Assembly: GCA_017551845.1 (NCBI GenBank)
Contig: JAFZKR010000091.1
Span: 1-33,990, forward strand
From: Bacteroidaceae bacterium
GTDB lineage: Bacteria; Bacteroidota; Bacteroidia; Bacteroidales; Bacteroidaceae
Length of the DNA stretch: 33,990 nt
Direction of reading: 5' to 3'
A program made the translations under genes and the position numbers. The notes below the pieces were generated by a model. That model saw nothing but the letters and a program-made list of their open reading frames with translations. It did not search any database and was not told where the DNA came from. Position 1 is the stretch's first letter. The number at the start of each line of letters is the position of its first letter. Positions 16,758-25,380 of the stretch are shown piece by piece.

Positions 16758-17764
16758 ATAGGTTTCAGTAATGAAATAGAATAATGCCTGCCTTCAACCA
16801 CATTCACGATGAGTATGCCGCTGTCACTCCTGACGGAAGCACCGACGGTGGTGAGGCATGCAGGTATAAGTCCTTTTTTTATACAACAAGCCGCAGCATA
16901 GAATCCTATGGCCGATGACGAGAAATTCACCCCGAACAGATGCTTGTAGCGGAGCAACGGTACACCGGGAATCAGCCCCTCAAGGAATCCGTACCAGCTG
17001 TCATTCTCATCATTTCCGCTCATTCCGGTCATAACGGCCGACGGGACATTGCCGCCTGTGACTGAACGTACGGCATCGGCCAGTTCAGCAGGTTCAGGCT
17101 CATTCAGCAGTATCAGCCCTTCAAGCGTACAGAGTGCGGGAGCATCGGTCTGGTTGGACAGCAGCACAGATACTGCCGCCTCACTGCATATCTCACACTG
17201 CTTTACATGGTTTGCCTTGCGCATAAAGCCCGCAAACACCGGAGTCATCTCATCATGACTGCCAACAAGAGCTGAGCCTATCTTGCCAAGACGGAACTGC
17301 AGCCACGCATCATACAGAGCGCTGTCAAAAGAGAGTCCTTTCTGGGTATAGGTTGAGTTGTAACCGTGGCTGTGAGTATGTATGCCTATCAGTGATGATG
17401 CCGTGTTGTGCGTGGATTGCATGAACTGCGTAGGTTTGAGCATCTGCTCACCCTCACGCACCATAGCGTCAAGGAACAGTTCGGTATTCTCAACGCTGCC
17501 GAATCCTGTTCCCGTAATTATGGCATCAGGATTGGTTATTCCACCCTCCTGCAAAGCTGAAAGTGATGTGGCAAGAGCACGCTTGAGCAATTTGCCCAAA
17601 CGGCGTGCATCACCGGCTGATATGAATTGTTTAAAGTCCGGATCAATAGCCTTTACAAAACTTTCCTGATATAACCCAGGGCTCTCCATCCACTCCTCAG
17701 AGAGCGGTTTCTGAATAGATATCTGCTTGGCAGACAACACTTTTATGCTTTTTATCTGAGTCAT
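16742..17764 (-). CDS. Chain-length-factor-like ketosynthase homologue, no active Cys
   Basis: A 340-aa thiolase-fold protein. Where active ketosynthases have Cys it reads NSTYTQKGLSF, with Thr140-Gln141 at the nucleophile position; Gln is the usual substitute in type II PKS chain length factors. The first His motif (NAHGT) is replaced by MTGMSGND, and the second, normally GH in the K-x-GH block, reads HLFGVNFSSSAIG, so both catalytic histidines are lost. It is 4 bp-overlapped (ATGA) with the complete KS at 17761-18972, the classical KS/CLF arrangement. It probably forms a heterodimer that sets chain length, matching the ApeO:ApeC type of pair. Confidence 0.85.
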   Translation of the reverse strand: MTQIKSIKVLSAKQISIQKPLSEEWMESPGLYQESFVKAIDPDFKQFISAGDARRLGKLLKRALATSLSALQEGGITNPDAIITGTGFGSVENTELFLDAMVREGEQMLKPTQFMQSTHNTASSLIGIHTHSHGYNSTYTQKGLSFDSALYDAWLQFRLGKIGSALVGSHDEMTPVFAGFMRKANHVKQCEICSEAAVSVLLSNQTDAPALCTLEGLILLNEPEPAELADAVRSVTGGNVPSAVMTGMSGNDENDSWYGFLEGLIPGVPLLRYKHLFGVNFSSSAIGFYAAACCIKKGLIPACLTTVGASVRSDSGILIVNVVEGRHYSISLLKPICGKV

Positions 17765-18972
17765 ACTGCCTTATCTGCCAAGGTTAATACTATTGATGAA
17801 TCGTTACCGCCAAATCCGAATGAGTTGCAAAGTATGTGCCTCAGCTTACGTGACGGTTTCAACTCCATATTGGGAATAATGCCATCCTCCATAGGATTGG
17901 CCCATGCGTAATTGACCGGAACAAAACCGTTCTGCAAAGCCAGTATGCAGATAACAGCCTCTACTGATCCCGATGCGCTGGTGGTGTGACCGGTAAATGA
18001 TTTGGTTGAAGAAACAGGCGGCAGCTGTTCACCGAACAGACGTTTCATTGCCTGACTCTCACTCAAGTCATTGTTAGGGGTACCTGTTCCATGTGCATTG
18101 ATATAATCAATGTCTGACGGATTGAGACCGGCATCGGACAACGCCTTTGACATAGCCTGGAAGGCTCCTTCACCATCAGGTGACGATGCTGTCTGATGGA
18201 ATGCGTCACATGCATTGCCGTATCCTGAAAGCAACGCCACAGCTGCTGCGCTGCGACGTGCGGCCGATTCGGCAGATTCCAGCACCAGATATGCAGCTCC
18301 CTCGCCCAAGTTCAGACCTGCACGATCGGCATCAAACGGACGGCACTGACCATGATCCAGAATCATGAGTGAGTTGAAACCGTTCAAATGGAACTTGGTT
18401 ATACACTCAGTGCCTCCAGCTACCACGATATCGGCCTCACCTGCACGAATCATGTCTGCTCCAAGCTCAATGGCATTGGCTGCTGATGAGCAGGCCGTTG
18501 ATATGGTGGTTATGTACCTGAAACGCCCGAACCTGTCGGCTATCATCTCCGAGCAGGAACCGCAGTCATGGGTCTTTATATACTCGTTACGGGAATCATT
18601 CTCAATAAAGTCAGTGTAATACTGTTCGCTTTTGTCCATTCCGCCTACTGTAGTGCCGTTTACAAAAGCTACCTGCTTCAGGTCATAGCGATCCAATTGA
18701 GCCTCGGCAAGTGCCTCATGCATGGCAATCATACCCATGAGAGCCGTACGGGTGACTGGCGTGCCGGGTTTGATACCCATCATGCGCTCCATCTCACTGT
18801 CGGACATCTTCACCTCACCCACCGGGAACTCCTTATGTGATGTCTTAAGGTATTTGAGCGGCCCTATACCTGTACGGTCTGAGAGAAGCGAATCAAGCAC
18901 CTCGCCCTTTCCGTTGCCTATGGCACTTATTATGCCGCAGCCGGTTATTAACACTGACTTTCCTTTACCCAT
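17761..18972 (-). CDS. Beta-ketoacyl-ACP synthase (main elongating KS of KS/CLF pair)
   Basis: A 403-aa FabF-type condensing enzyme with the complete triad: Cys161 in STACSSAAN, His294 in NAHGTGTPN and His329 in STKSFTGHT, with Lys324. The CRPFD-DRAGLNLGEGAA segment is also intact. It condenses malonyl-ACP with the growing chain. Translational overlap with the downstream Cys-less CLF-like gene and a 1-bp overlap with the upstream ACP gene make a KS-CLF-ACP minimal PKS. It is one of three active KS genes in the operon. Confidence 0.92.
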   Translation of the reverse strand: MGKGKSVLITGCGIISAIGNGKGEVLDSLLSDRTGIGPLKYLKTSHKEFPVGEVKMSDSEMERMMGIKPGTPVTRTALMGMIAMHEALAEAQLDRYDLKQVAFVNGTTVGGMDKSEQYYTDFIENDSRNEYIKTHDCGSCSEMIADRFGRFRYITTISTACSSAANAIELGADMIRAGEADIVVAGGTECITKFHLNGFNSLMILDHGQCRPFDADRAGLNLGEGAAYLVLESAESAARRSAAAVALLSGYGNACDAFHQTASSPDGEGAFQAMSKALSDAGLNPSDIDYINAHGTGTPNNDLSESQAMKRLFGEQLPPVSSTKSFTGHTTSASGSVEAVICILALQNGFVPVNYAWANPMEDGIIPNMELKPSRKLRHILCNSFGFGGNDSSIVLTLADKAV

Positions 18973-19229
18973 TATCTGGTGCGGTTTTTCTGGATATAAT
19001 CAGCCATTACATTGATTGACTTGAAAATCTCCTTGCCCTTGGCAGGATCCTGCAGCTTGATGCCGTAGTTCTTCTCCATGAGCACTATGAGCTCAAGAGC
19101 GTCAATCGAATCCAGTCCCAGACCTTCACCGAAAAGAGGAGCATCATTGTCAATATCCTCAGGCTTTACATCCTCAAGATTAAGAACCTCAATAATCTCC
19201 TGTTTCAGTTTAAGAATCATCTCTTCCAT
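18972..19229 (-). CDS. Acyl carrier protein 1
   Basis: An 85-aa acidic four-helix ACP. Ser41 in GLDSIDALEL is the phosphopantetheine attachment site. It belongs to the minimal PKS, being joined end to end with the KS gene downstream. No phosphopantetheinyl transferase is encoded in the window, so a host enzyme must activate it. Whether this ACP carries the starter or the growing chain, compared with the second ACP at 22768-23010, cannot be decided by sequence. Confidence 0.92.
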   Translation of the reverse strand: MEEMILKLKQEIIEVLNLEDVKPEDIDNDAPLFGEGLGLDSIDALELIVLMEKNYGIKLQDPAKGKEIFKSINVMADYIQKNRTR

Positions 19230-19238
19230 AAGTTTATT

Positions 19239-19883
19239 TTATTTTAAGTTATCCATTATTTCAGTCAAATTATTTTCCAGTTGAACCGGATCCTGTGCCT
19301 CAACCCTGTTTACAAGAGTAAAGAAACATTTGAAATCATCATTGGCGGTGCTGTCCACCCATCCCGCAAGAACGCTCTCCGTAACACTGTCCTGGAATGA
19401 GCAATGTATATGGAATGCCATAGTTTGTGCATCATAAGAATCCAGAACATAGAACGATGTCTCTCCGCGATAATGGTTGCGGATTGCAATTTCACCTGTC
19501 ACAATGTTGGGCAGAGTATATACAAACAAGGCCGGACTTGGGTAATAATTGTCCTTATCCTGTATGGTTTCCTGATAGTTTCGGTCAGCGCAGAGTGAGG
19601 CGGTCGTGCCGAATAGCACCACAGCACGGGCCGATGTATATTCTTCGCTCTCAAGACGCTTTTCACCGCACTCTTTGAGCAACAGTTCCGATGCCAGAAA
19701 ACCTACTTTGCTCAAAGTATCCATCTTGAAGAACTTGGGCCAATCAGCCACATGAGCACGATACAGTTCAGTAAGCATAGCTGAACCGGTCAGCCCACAT
19801 TCAAGCTGATGTCCGTTAACTTGAACAGCTTTGTCAGTGATAACCGTATATCTGAGTTTGGTTCTCTGTTCCATGACCGTCAA
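19239..19883 (-). CDS. Half-size ketosynthase-like protein
   Basis: A 214-aa protein resembling only the N-terminal half of a thiolase-fold ketosynthase: the KMDTLSKVGFLASELLL helix, the VVLFGTTAS strand and turn, and a YYPSPALFVYTLPNIVTGEIA block are recognisable. No catalytic Cys or His motif is present and the second half-domain is missing, with no sign of frameshift or remnants downstream. I recall similar short 3-oxoacyl-ACP synthase-like proteins from flexirubin and aryl-polyene clusters of Bacteroidetes, so it is probably a conserved structural or scaffolding subunit rather than a pseudogene. It overlaps the upstream KS gene (ATGA) and is followed by the ACP after 9 bp. Confidence 0.72.
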   Translation of the reverse strand: MTVMEQRTKLRYTVITDKAVQVNGHQLECGLTGSAMLTELYRAHVADWPKFFKMDTLSKVGFLASELLLKECGEKRLESEEYTSARAVVLFGTTASLCADRNYQETIQDKDNYYPSPALFVYTLPNIVTGEIAIRNHYRGETSFYVLDSYDAQTMAFHIHCSFQDSVTESVLAGWVDSTANDDFKCFFTLVNRVEAQDPVQLENNLTEIMDNLK

Positions 19884-21028
19884 CTATTATGGTACGTATA
19901 TGACAGTGCGGCATTGCATCCGCCAAATCCTGACAGCAGTTTGATGAACCTGTTACCCGTTGCAGGTCTGTTCACAGAACTCACATTTACGGGATATGTC
20001 ACACCTTGTTCAGAATAGCCACGCGTAGCCAGCACTGTACCATCCTCAACTGCATACATTGAGAGAATGCTCTCCATTATGCCTGCAGCACCCATTGTAT
20101 GTCCGTAATAGCCTTTCAGTCCCGTAACCGGAACATCAATAAGTCCCGCCCGGTATATGGCTATTGACTCCATCTCATCATTATAAGCAGTAGCAGTACC
20201 GTGTACGTTAAGAAATGCAAGTCCCTCACGACCGCATCCGTTCAACACCTCCATAAGAGCCAGGTAACTCCCCTCGCCCGTTCTTGAGGGCCCTGATATA
20301 TGGTTGGCATCATTCCTTATGGCTCCACCATCAAGAACCCATCCGCCTGCTGTACCGTCAACAGCTTTCAGCACCACGGTAGCTGCACACTCACCTAGAT
20401 TGAGCCCCGTGCGGTCCTTGTCAAACGGACGGCACGGAGTATCGGTAAGCGCTTTGAATGACAGGAATCCGGATATTATGAACGGTGACTGCTCATCGGC
20501 ACCTGTCACCACTGCATAGTCATAACGGCCGCTGCGCAAGGCACGCATAGCCTCAATCTGAGCACATACGCCTGATATACAGGCGTTGCATACAACAATG
20601 GGAGCATTGGGATTGCCGAAATAGCGTGAAACCTGACGTGCCGATTCACCAAGCAGCACCCTTTCACGCGGGAATCCCTTGACATTTGTATCAAGGAGTG
20701 AAACATTACCCTTGGTGGTGGATATGATGAACAGCACTCTGTCTGAGGATGCGTCAATGCCTGATTCCCTAACAGCCTGAATGCTGCTGCATAAAAGCAT
20801 TCTTTCAAAGAAAGTGTACTTGCCGTCAGGTATTCCCAGATTGGTATAGAGATTGTCAATTACACTGCGGTCTATGCGTGACAGCATGAACGGGGAGTTG
20901 ACATTATCCATCTCCTCAAATCGTGCAAGCCCGCTCCTACCTGCCTTGACATTCAGATAGTTCTCCTTTGATGTCATGCCAAGCGGCGAAACCACATTGT
21001 CAGCAATACACTGTATTACTCTTCCCAT
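19880..21028 (-). CDS. Beta-ketoacyl-ACP synthase 2
   Basis: A 382-aa condensing enzyme with an intact Cys150 (VCNACISGV), His276 (NVHGTATAY) and His310 (GYYGHTMGAAG). The loop regions are shorter than in the KS at 17761-18972, so it is not a recent duplicate. It may perform the first condensation on the aryl starter or an early extension, as proposed for ApeR-type enzymes. The ATG at 21028 is preferred: it follows a purine-rich GGAAAAAGAG sequence, while the frame extends upstream only to a GTG inside the thioesterase gene, which this gene overlaps by 13 bp. Confidence 0.9.
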   Translation of the reverse strand: MGRVIQCIADNVVSPLGMTSKENYLNVKAGRSGLARFEEMDNVNSPFMLSRIDRSVIDNLYTNLGIPDGKYTFFERMLLCSSIQAVRESGIDASSDRVLFIISTTKGNVSLLDTNVKGFPRERVLLGESARQVSRYFGNPNAPIVVCNACISGVCAQIEAMRALRSGRYDYAVVTGADEQSPFIISGFLSFKALTDTPCRPFDKDRTGLNLGECAATVVLKAVDGTAGGWVLDGGAIRNDANHISGPSRTGEGSYLALMEVLNGCGREGLAFLNVHGTATAYNDEMESIAIYRAGLIDVPVTGLKGYYGHTMGAAGIMESILSMYAVEDGTVLATRGYSEQGVTYPVNVSSVNRPATGNRFIKLLSGFGGCNAALSYTYHNS

Positions 21029-21432
21029 CTCTTTTTCCACTCCTCATAGAACTCCGGATTGGCCCAGACCAGCTGGTAGTTACGGTCCATGAACACCTGA
21101 ACCGAATGGCCCTCAGCCAGCAACTCTCCGTTTACGGAGTCCTTTATCTCATAATCAAAAACAATCTTGGCCGAATCGGTATGACGATATACAATCGTTA
21201 TCTCCGGTTTCATGCCGTATGTTATAGGCTTCTTGTACTTGAACGTAAGTTCCACAAGAGGCGCATAGTATCCGTTGTCAAAAATGTCATAATACCCCAA
21301 TCCGAATTTACGGCCGAATGCCTCGCGGGCATCCTCAAAATAGAGGGGGTATGAGCCGTGCCAGACTATGTTCATTGAGTCAACCTCACTGAACCTCACC
21401 CTGAACGGTATTGTCTCTTTCAGTTCCTTCAT
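21016..21432 (-). CDS. Hotdog thioesterase (4HBT/YbgC family)
   Basis: A 138-aa single hotdog thioesterase. The N-terminal block RVRFSEVDSMNIVWHGSY gives the family's Asp18 (VDSM) and the WHGSY turn, followed by YFEDAREAFG, as in 4-hydroxybenzoyl-CoA thioesterases. It may release the finished polyene acid or edit stalled ACP thioesters (ApeK-type role). The ATG at 21432 leaves 7 bp after the dehydratase gene; an ATG at 21459 in the same frame would overlap that gene by 20 bp and cannot be excluded. Confidence 0.85.
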   Translation of the reverse strand: MKELKETIPFRVRFSEVDSMNIVWHGSYPLYFEDAREAFGRKFGLGYYDIFDNGYYAPLVELTFKYKKPITYGMKPEITIVYRHTDSAKIVFDYEIKDSVNGELLAEGHSVQVFMDRNYQLVWANPEFYEEWKKRWEE

Positions 21433-21439
21433 AGCATTC

Positions 21440-21877
21440 TCAATTTTTAGCCTCTTCATCACCCAAGGCTATCTTGAGGTCAGTCTCAGCTATCAGTTCA
21501 TCACCGCATTTCATCTCTGCATGCACAAGGGTTATGTTGAACACCTCCTGCAACACCTTGATCTCTGTCACAACCGTTTCACCTGTTACAGGAGTACGGT
21601 GGACCTGCATGTTGCTTATGGCACCTATGAATCCAAGCCTGACAGGTTCACCTGATGCAAGACTCATATACCCTATACGGGCCGCGCAAGTCTGTGCGAT
21701 ATTCTCACATATTCCGGCCGTGGAGAGATGACCTCCGTCATTGAAAATATTATCGGCTCTGACCTCAAGCCGAGTCTTCGTAACAGTCATGTCACAATAA
21801 ACCATACTGTCAACCATAACGAAAGGTCTGCGTTGCGGCAGAAGTTCCAGAATATCATATTGGTTGAAGCTCTCCAT
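21440..21877 (-). CDS. ApeP-like 3-hydroxyacyl-ACP dehydratase
   Basis: A 145-aa hotdog protein. The opening ILELLPQRRPFVMVDS matches the FabZ/ApeP family, and the helix motif is GGHLSTAGICENIAQTCAA with Glu58 followed by AQT. A His (His50) precedes it by only 8 residues, shorter than the 14-residue spacing in FabZ, as in the ApeP branch. It would form the trans double bond after ketoreduction, probably together with the Gln-substituted FabZ-like protein at 15390-15785. The ATG at 21877 was chosen since it lies directly after the stop of the LpxL-like gene; longer versions run into that gene. Confidence 0.82.
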   Translation of the reverse strand: MESFNQYDILELLPQRRPFVMVDSMVYCDMTVTKTRLEVRADNIFNDGGHLSTAGICENIAQTCAARIGYMSLASGEPVRLGFIGAISNMQVHRTPVTGETVVTEIKVLQEVFNITLVHAEMKCGDELIAETDLKIALGDEEAKN

Positions 21878-21878
21878 A

Positions 21879-22775
21879 TCAAGCACTCCAGAAATCATAA
21901 TAATTGAACCACTGCGTAGGATAAAGGCGTATGATCGACTCCAGCTCAGTTGCAAATCTCTGTGCCATTTCCTGCATGGATGCTCTCACTGGTTTTTCAG
22001 GTGAGGATGTTATCTTGCGTACATAAACCTTATAAACACCCCGTTTGTCACGCATTGAAAACACTGCCATGATAGGTACATCTTTCTGGACTGCCAATGC
22101 AAAAGGTCCCATAGGAAAATTGGCATCTGCCCCCATGAACAAACAGCGCAAAGCCTTGGACGAACCCAGCAGACGGTCACCCGTCATACTGACTATCTCA
22201 CCACGGTCAAGCGCGGCATTCATCTGAAAAATGTGTGACATACTACCATCTACCTCAATGAGTCCTACATTGTGCATACTCAGTATCCTGCGCCTGAAAT
22301 CCATCATCACCTCTGATTCTCCTCCATAAAAGAGACCGTTTATGCGTTTTGAGGTTGATGTAAGACTATAACCGACCATCTCATAGTTTCCGATATGTGA
22401 ACTTAACTGTACAAAACCGCCCGGCTCGTCAAGCATCGACAGGAACAGATCGTTGCCGTCAAAGGAGAACTTGAATTTCTTCCCGGCGTATGCGGCATAC
22501 CTGTCAACTATTACCTGTCCGAAACGGAAATGATTGGCATAGACATTAAAGAATGATCTCAATGGCCCATAATCGAACCTGTCACGGAAAAACCTGTAAA
22601 TAGACTTGTACCCCTGGTGATTGAATATCATATAGAAAGGAACTATCAGTGCCATCACAAGATAAATGGCCCTGCGGTCCAACACCTTCATCACCACCAC
22701 AAGTGAGCGTATCATCCAAGGAAGGCCGTCGGTCCTGCCCTTCCACTCCACAGGTTTGCCCGTCTTTTTAGCCAA
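21879..22775 (-). CDS. LpxL/HtrB-like lipid acyltransferase
   Basis: A 298-aa inner-membrane acyltransferase of the lipid A lauroyl/myristoyl transferase family (LpxL/LpxM). One hydrophobic segment lies near 36-51, then the HX4E catalytic motif His127-Glu132 (SSHIGNYE), GDR at about 197, and GPFALA near 223. LpxL-like proteins are frequent in aryl-polyene clusters and may attach the polyene acyl chain from ACP to a membrane anchor. It overlaps the ACP gene at 22768-23010 by 8 bp, which fits an ACP-bound acyl donor. The housekeeping lipid A enzyme would normally be elsewhere in the genome. Confidence 0.84.
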   Translation of the reverse strand: MAKKTGKPVEWKGRTDGLPWMIRSLVVVMKVLDRRAIYLVMALIVPFYMIFNHQGYKSIYRFFRDRFDYGPLRSFFNVYANHFRFGQVIVDRYAAYAGKKFKFSFDGNDLFLSMLDEPGGFVQLSSHIGNYEMVGYSLTSTSKRINGLFYGGESEVMMDFRRRILSMHNVGLIEVDGSMSHIFQMNAALDRGEIVSMTGDRLLGSSKALRCLFMGADANFPMGPFALAVQKDVPIMAVFSMRDKRGVYKVYVRKITSSPEKPVRASMQEMAQRFATELESIIRLYPTQWFNYYDFWSA

Positions 22776-23010
22776 CTTTGCTTTCTATATAGTCACAAAA
22801 CTTGCTGAAGGTATCCACACCGGCCATTTCCTCACTCTTGATTTTGACACCGAAAGTCTTTTCGACTATAACCACAATGTCAATGAAATCAAGGCTGTCA
22901 ATGCCCAGATCCTTCATCAAGTGTGCATCAGGGTTAATCTTCTCCTCATCAATCTCAATGTCCTCAATCATAAAATTCCGGACTTTGGCTTCAATTTCAC
23001 TTCTTTCCAT
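22768..23010 (-). CDS. Acyl carrier protein 2
   Basis: An 80-aa acidic ACP with phosphopantetheine Ser39 in DLGIDSLDFID. It differs clearly from ACP 1 (18972-19229). It starts 29 bp after the methyltransferase gene and overlaps the LpxL-like gene, so it may present either the starter unit for methylation or the finished chain for acyl transfer. Two ACPs are also standard in E. coli-type aryl-polyene clusters. Confidence 0.92.
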   Translation of the reverse strand: MERSEIEAKVRNFMIEDIEIDEEKINPDAHLMKDLGIDSLDFIDIVVIVEKTFGVKIKSEEMAGVDTFSKFCDYIESKVG

Positions 23011-23039
23011 TTGATTTATTTGTTATACTTGTTTGAATT

Positions 23040-24140
23040 TCACTTTAATGAACAAACCATTATGCTGTGTCCCTGCCCCAGCCCGTCATGAATGCAATCC
23101 ACCTTCATACACGCCTGCTCCACCAGACGCTCCATGCACTCGGAATGATACATCTTGCTGTTTCCGTTGGCAATAGCGGTAAAATAAAGACTGGTCATGG
23201 TAAGACAGAGTGCGCCCGGCTCGAATCTCTGGCGGTCCCAGAATGTCTCCATAATATAAAGGCGCGTATCCTTGTCCATAGCTTCCGTAGCTCGTGTAAG
23301 GATACTCAATATCTCTTCTTCCGAGAAACAGTCCAGGAACTGACTCATCCAGATAGCATCAAAATGACGGCCCTGAGGGAATTTCGAACTGCGATCCAGC
23401 AGGTTAATGCCGAAACCTTCTATCCGCCCGGCACCCTTCTTGCCGGCAGTCTGGGCACGCATCATCTCAAGCTGCTGTGGCAGATCCATTATGGTCACAC
23501 GCACCTTGTCGCTGTAATCCACACAACGCAAGGCCCATCGTCCGGTATTACCGCCCACATCAACCAATGACTCTGTCCGACCATTGTCAAACACTATCTT
23601 CAGTGCCTCGTCAAACGAATGGTCAGAGTAGAAATGATCAAAACCGAACCAACTCTTCTGAGCCTGTTCCGGGAGCTGCGATAGGCCCTCATATACTGTA
23701 GGCCAGTCGCCGAAATGCTCAAGACCAGCAGGACGTCCCTCCTTGAGTGACTCCTCCAAACGGAACCAGCCCTCATAATTGACATCATGGTTAAAATCCA
23801 TGTTCACCCGGGTTGCAGGGTCGGTAAGCAGGAACCAACCTGTCTTGGAGAGGCTGAAACGGTCCGTGTCCGGATCCAAAAGCACTGTTCCTATGGAGAG
23901 CGAAGCCTCAGTCAGAACTTTCACAGCATAGAGTGACAGTCCTGTCCTTTCGGCTATCTCCTGTTGAGTCAATCCTTCCACGTCGTCACGAAGAAGGTCC
24001 AGGATTCCGAACTTGACCATCAGACGGGATGCCTGAAAAACTATAGGCCCCCATGCAATGAACTCAGCCAGACGCTGAGCCTCACGTGCACTGAGATGTT
24101 CCTTGGTGTATGCCTCTTTCAAGGCTGGTGACAGATTCAT
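23040..24140 (-). CDS. SAM-dependent methyltransferase (O-methyltransferase type)
   Basis: A 366-aa class I methyltransferase with the two-domain plan of small-molecule and plant-type O-methyltransferases: an N-terminal winged-helix dimerisation domain (about 25-105, with LTQQEIAERTGLSLYAV) and a Rossmann domain with SAM motif I VDVGGNTGRWA (193-203). A DAIWMSQFLDCFSEEE segment follows, as in this family. The expected job is methylating a phenol or ring carbon of the aryl head group, as in ApeB-type enzymes. It lies 1 bp after the KS gene upstream. If the starter is not aromatic the acceptor would have to be something else. Confidence 0.85.
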   Translation of the reverse strand: MNLSPALKEAYTKEHLSAREAQRLAEFIAWGPIVFQASRLMVKFGILDLLRDDVEGLTQQEIAERTGLSLYAVKVLTEASLSIGTVLLDPDTDRFSLSKTGWFLLTDPATRVNMDFNHDVNYEGWFRLEESLKEGRPAGLEHFGDWPTVYEGLSQLPEQAQKSWFGFDHFYSDHSFDEALKIVFDNGRTESLVDVGGNTGRWALRCVDYSDKVRVTIMDLPQQLEMMRAQTAGKKGAGRIEGFGINLLDRSSKFPQGRHFDAIWMSQFLDCFSEEEILSILTRATEAMDKDTRLYIMETFWDRQRFEPGALCLTMTSLYFTAIANGNSKMYHSECMERLVEQACMKVDCIHDGLGQGHSIMVCSLK

Positions 24141-24141
24141 G

Positions 24142-25362
24142 TTATATCTTCCTAATTACAAGTGCACTGTTGGTTCCTCCGAATCCGAAGGAATTGGACA
24201 GTATGGTTCTTAATTCTGTCTGCTGTGTACTGGCAGCAATCCTGAGACGTGCCGATTGCTCATCAGGATTCTCAAAATTTATGTTCGGAGCTACAAAACC
24301 GTTATTCAGCATTATGGTGGAATAGACAATCTCACTTGCTCCTGCCATCCAGCATTCGTGGCCGGTCATGGACTTGGTGGAACTTATCCACGCCTTACGT
24401 CCCTCAAACAGACGGGCCAAGGCAACTGCCTCATACATATCCCCCTGAGGTGTTGATGTGGCATGTGCGTTTATGTAATCAACCTCATCCGGCTGAATGC
24501 ATGACCTTTCAAGAGCTCTGGTCATAGCCAGATATGATGCATCAGAGTTGGGCTGTGAAATGCCTCCCATACCGTTCGATGAAAAACCGTAACCCAACAC
24601 CTCGCACAGTATGGTGGCACCGCGCTTGACTGCATGATCATAATCCTCGAGCACCAATGCCGCCGCTCCGCCGCTGGGAACCAATCCGTCACGGTCACGG
24701 TCAAAGGGACGCGATGCCCGCTGCGGCTCGTCATGACGTATAGAGAATGCCGAAAGGGCATCGAACGATGCCATAGACATATGGTTGGTCTCCTGAGCAC
24801 CGCCGCAAAGGACCATATCCTGAAGTCCCTGCTGTATCATCATGTATCCTAATCCAATAGCATGAGAGCCACTGGCACATGCTGCGCTCACCGTAAAGTT
24901 TATGCCTCGCAGATGAAATATTGTGCTCATGTTCATGTTTACCGTTGAGTTCATGGACTGGAATATCAGTCCAGAACCGCACATTGCAGAATCACGGTAC
25001 TCATTCATGATACGGGCTGTTTCAATGACCGGCTGAGCACTGGAGTCATTGCCGAAAATCACGCCCACCTCATTTTTCTGCAGGTAATCATCATCCACTC
25101 CGGCTGAACCGAAAGCCTGAGCCGATGCCATATAGGCATATTCAGCCTCCTCACTCATTCCTGCACGTGTCCTACGGTCGAGCACCCCCTTGAGAACAGG
25201 TTTAGGGACAACACCTGTCAACATGGACCTATAACCGTATTCCTTGCGTACAGGATCAATACCTATCCCGGACTTTCCTTTGAACAGGGAATCACGGACC
25301 TCATCGACACTCTGTCCTAAACAACTCCAGATTCCGATACCTGTTATTACGACTCTACCCAT
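24142..25362 (-). CDS. Beta-ketoacyl-ACP synthase 3 (FabB/FabF-like)
   Basis: A 406-aa condensing enzyme with Cys162 in SAACASGSHAIG, His300 in NAHATSTPQ and His335 in STKSMTGHE, so fully active by motif. The SAACASGSHAIG stretch is closer to FabB than the other two KS of this operon. Its place beside the ketoreductase and methyltransferase resembles the early genes of other aryl-polyene clusters, and it may use a distinct chain length or starter. There are 18 bp to the barrel gene upstream. Confidence 0.91.
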   Translation of the reverse strand: MGRVVITGIGIWSCLGQSVDEVRDSLFKGKSGIGIDPVRKEYGYRSMLTGVVPKPVLKGVLDRRTRAGMSEEAEYAYMASAQAFGSAGVDDDYLQKNEVGVIFGNDSSAQPVIETARIMNEYRDSAMCGSGLIFQSMNSTVNMNMSTIFHLRGINFTVSAACASGSHAIGLGYMMIQQGLQDMVLCGGAQETNHMSMASFDALSAFSIRHDEPQRASRPFDRDRDGLVPSGGAAALVLEDYDHAVKRGATILCEVLGYGFSSNGMGGISQPNSDASYLAMTRALERSCIQPDEVDYINAHATSTPQGDMYEAVALARLFEGRKAWISSTKSMTGHECWMAGASEIVYSTIMLNNGFVAPNINFENPDEQSARLRIAASTQQTELRTILSNSFGFGGTNSALVIRKI

Positions 25363-25380
25363 TTCGTTCAGGAAATCATG

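Noticed and set aside
19239..19883. Ketosynthase pseudogene
   Set aside because: The frame is intact and overlaps the upstream gene in an ATGA junction, and no relic of a C-terminal half is found before the ACP gene 9 bp away.
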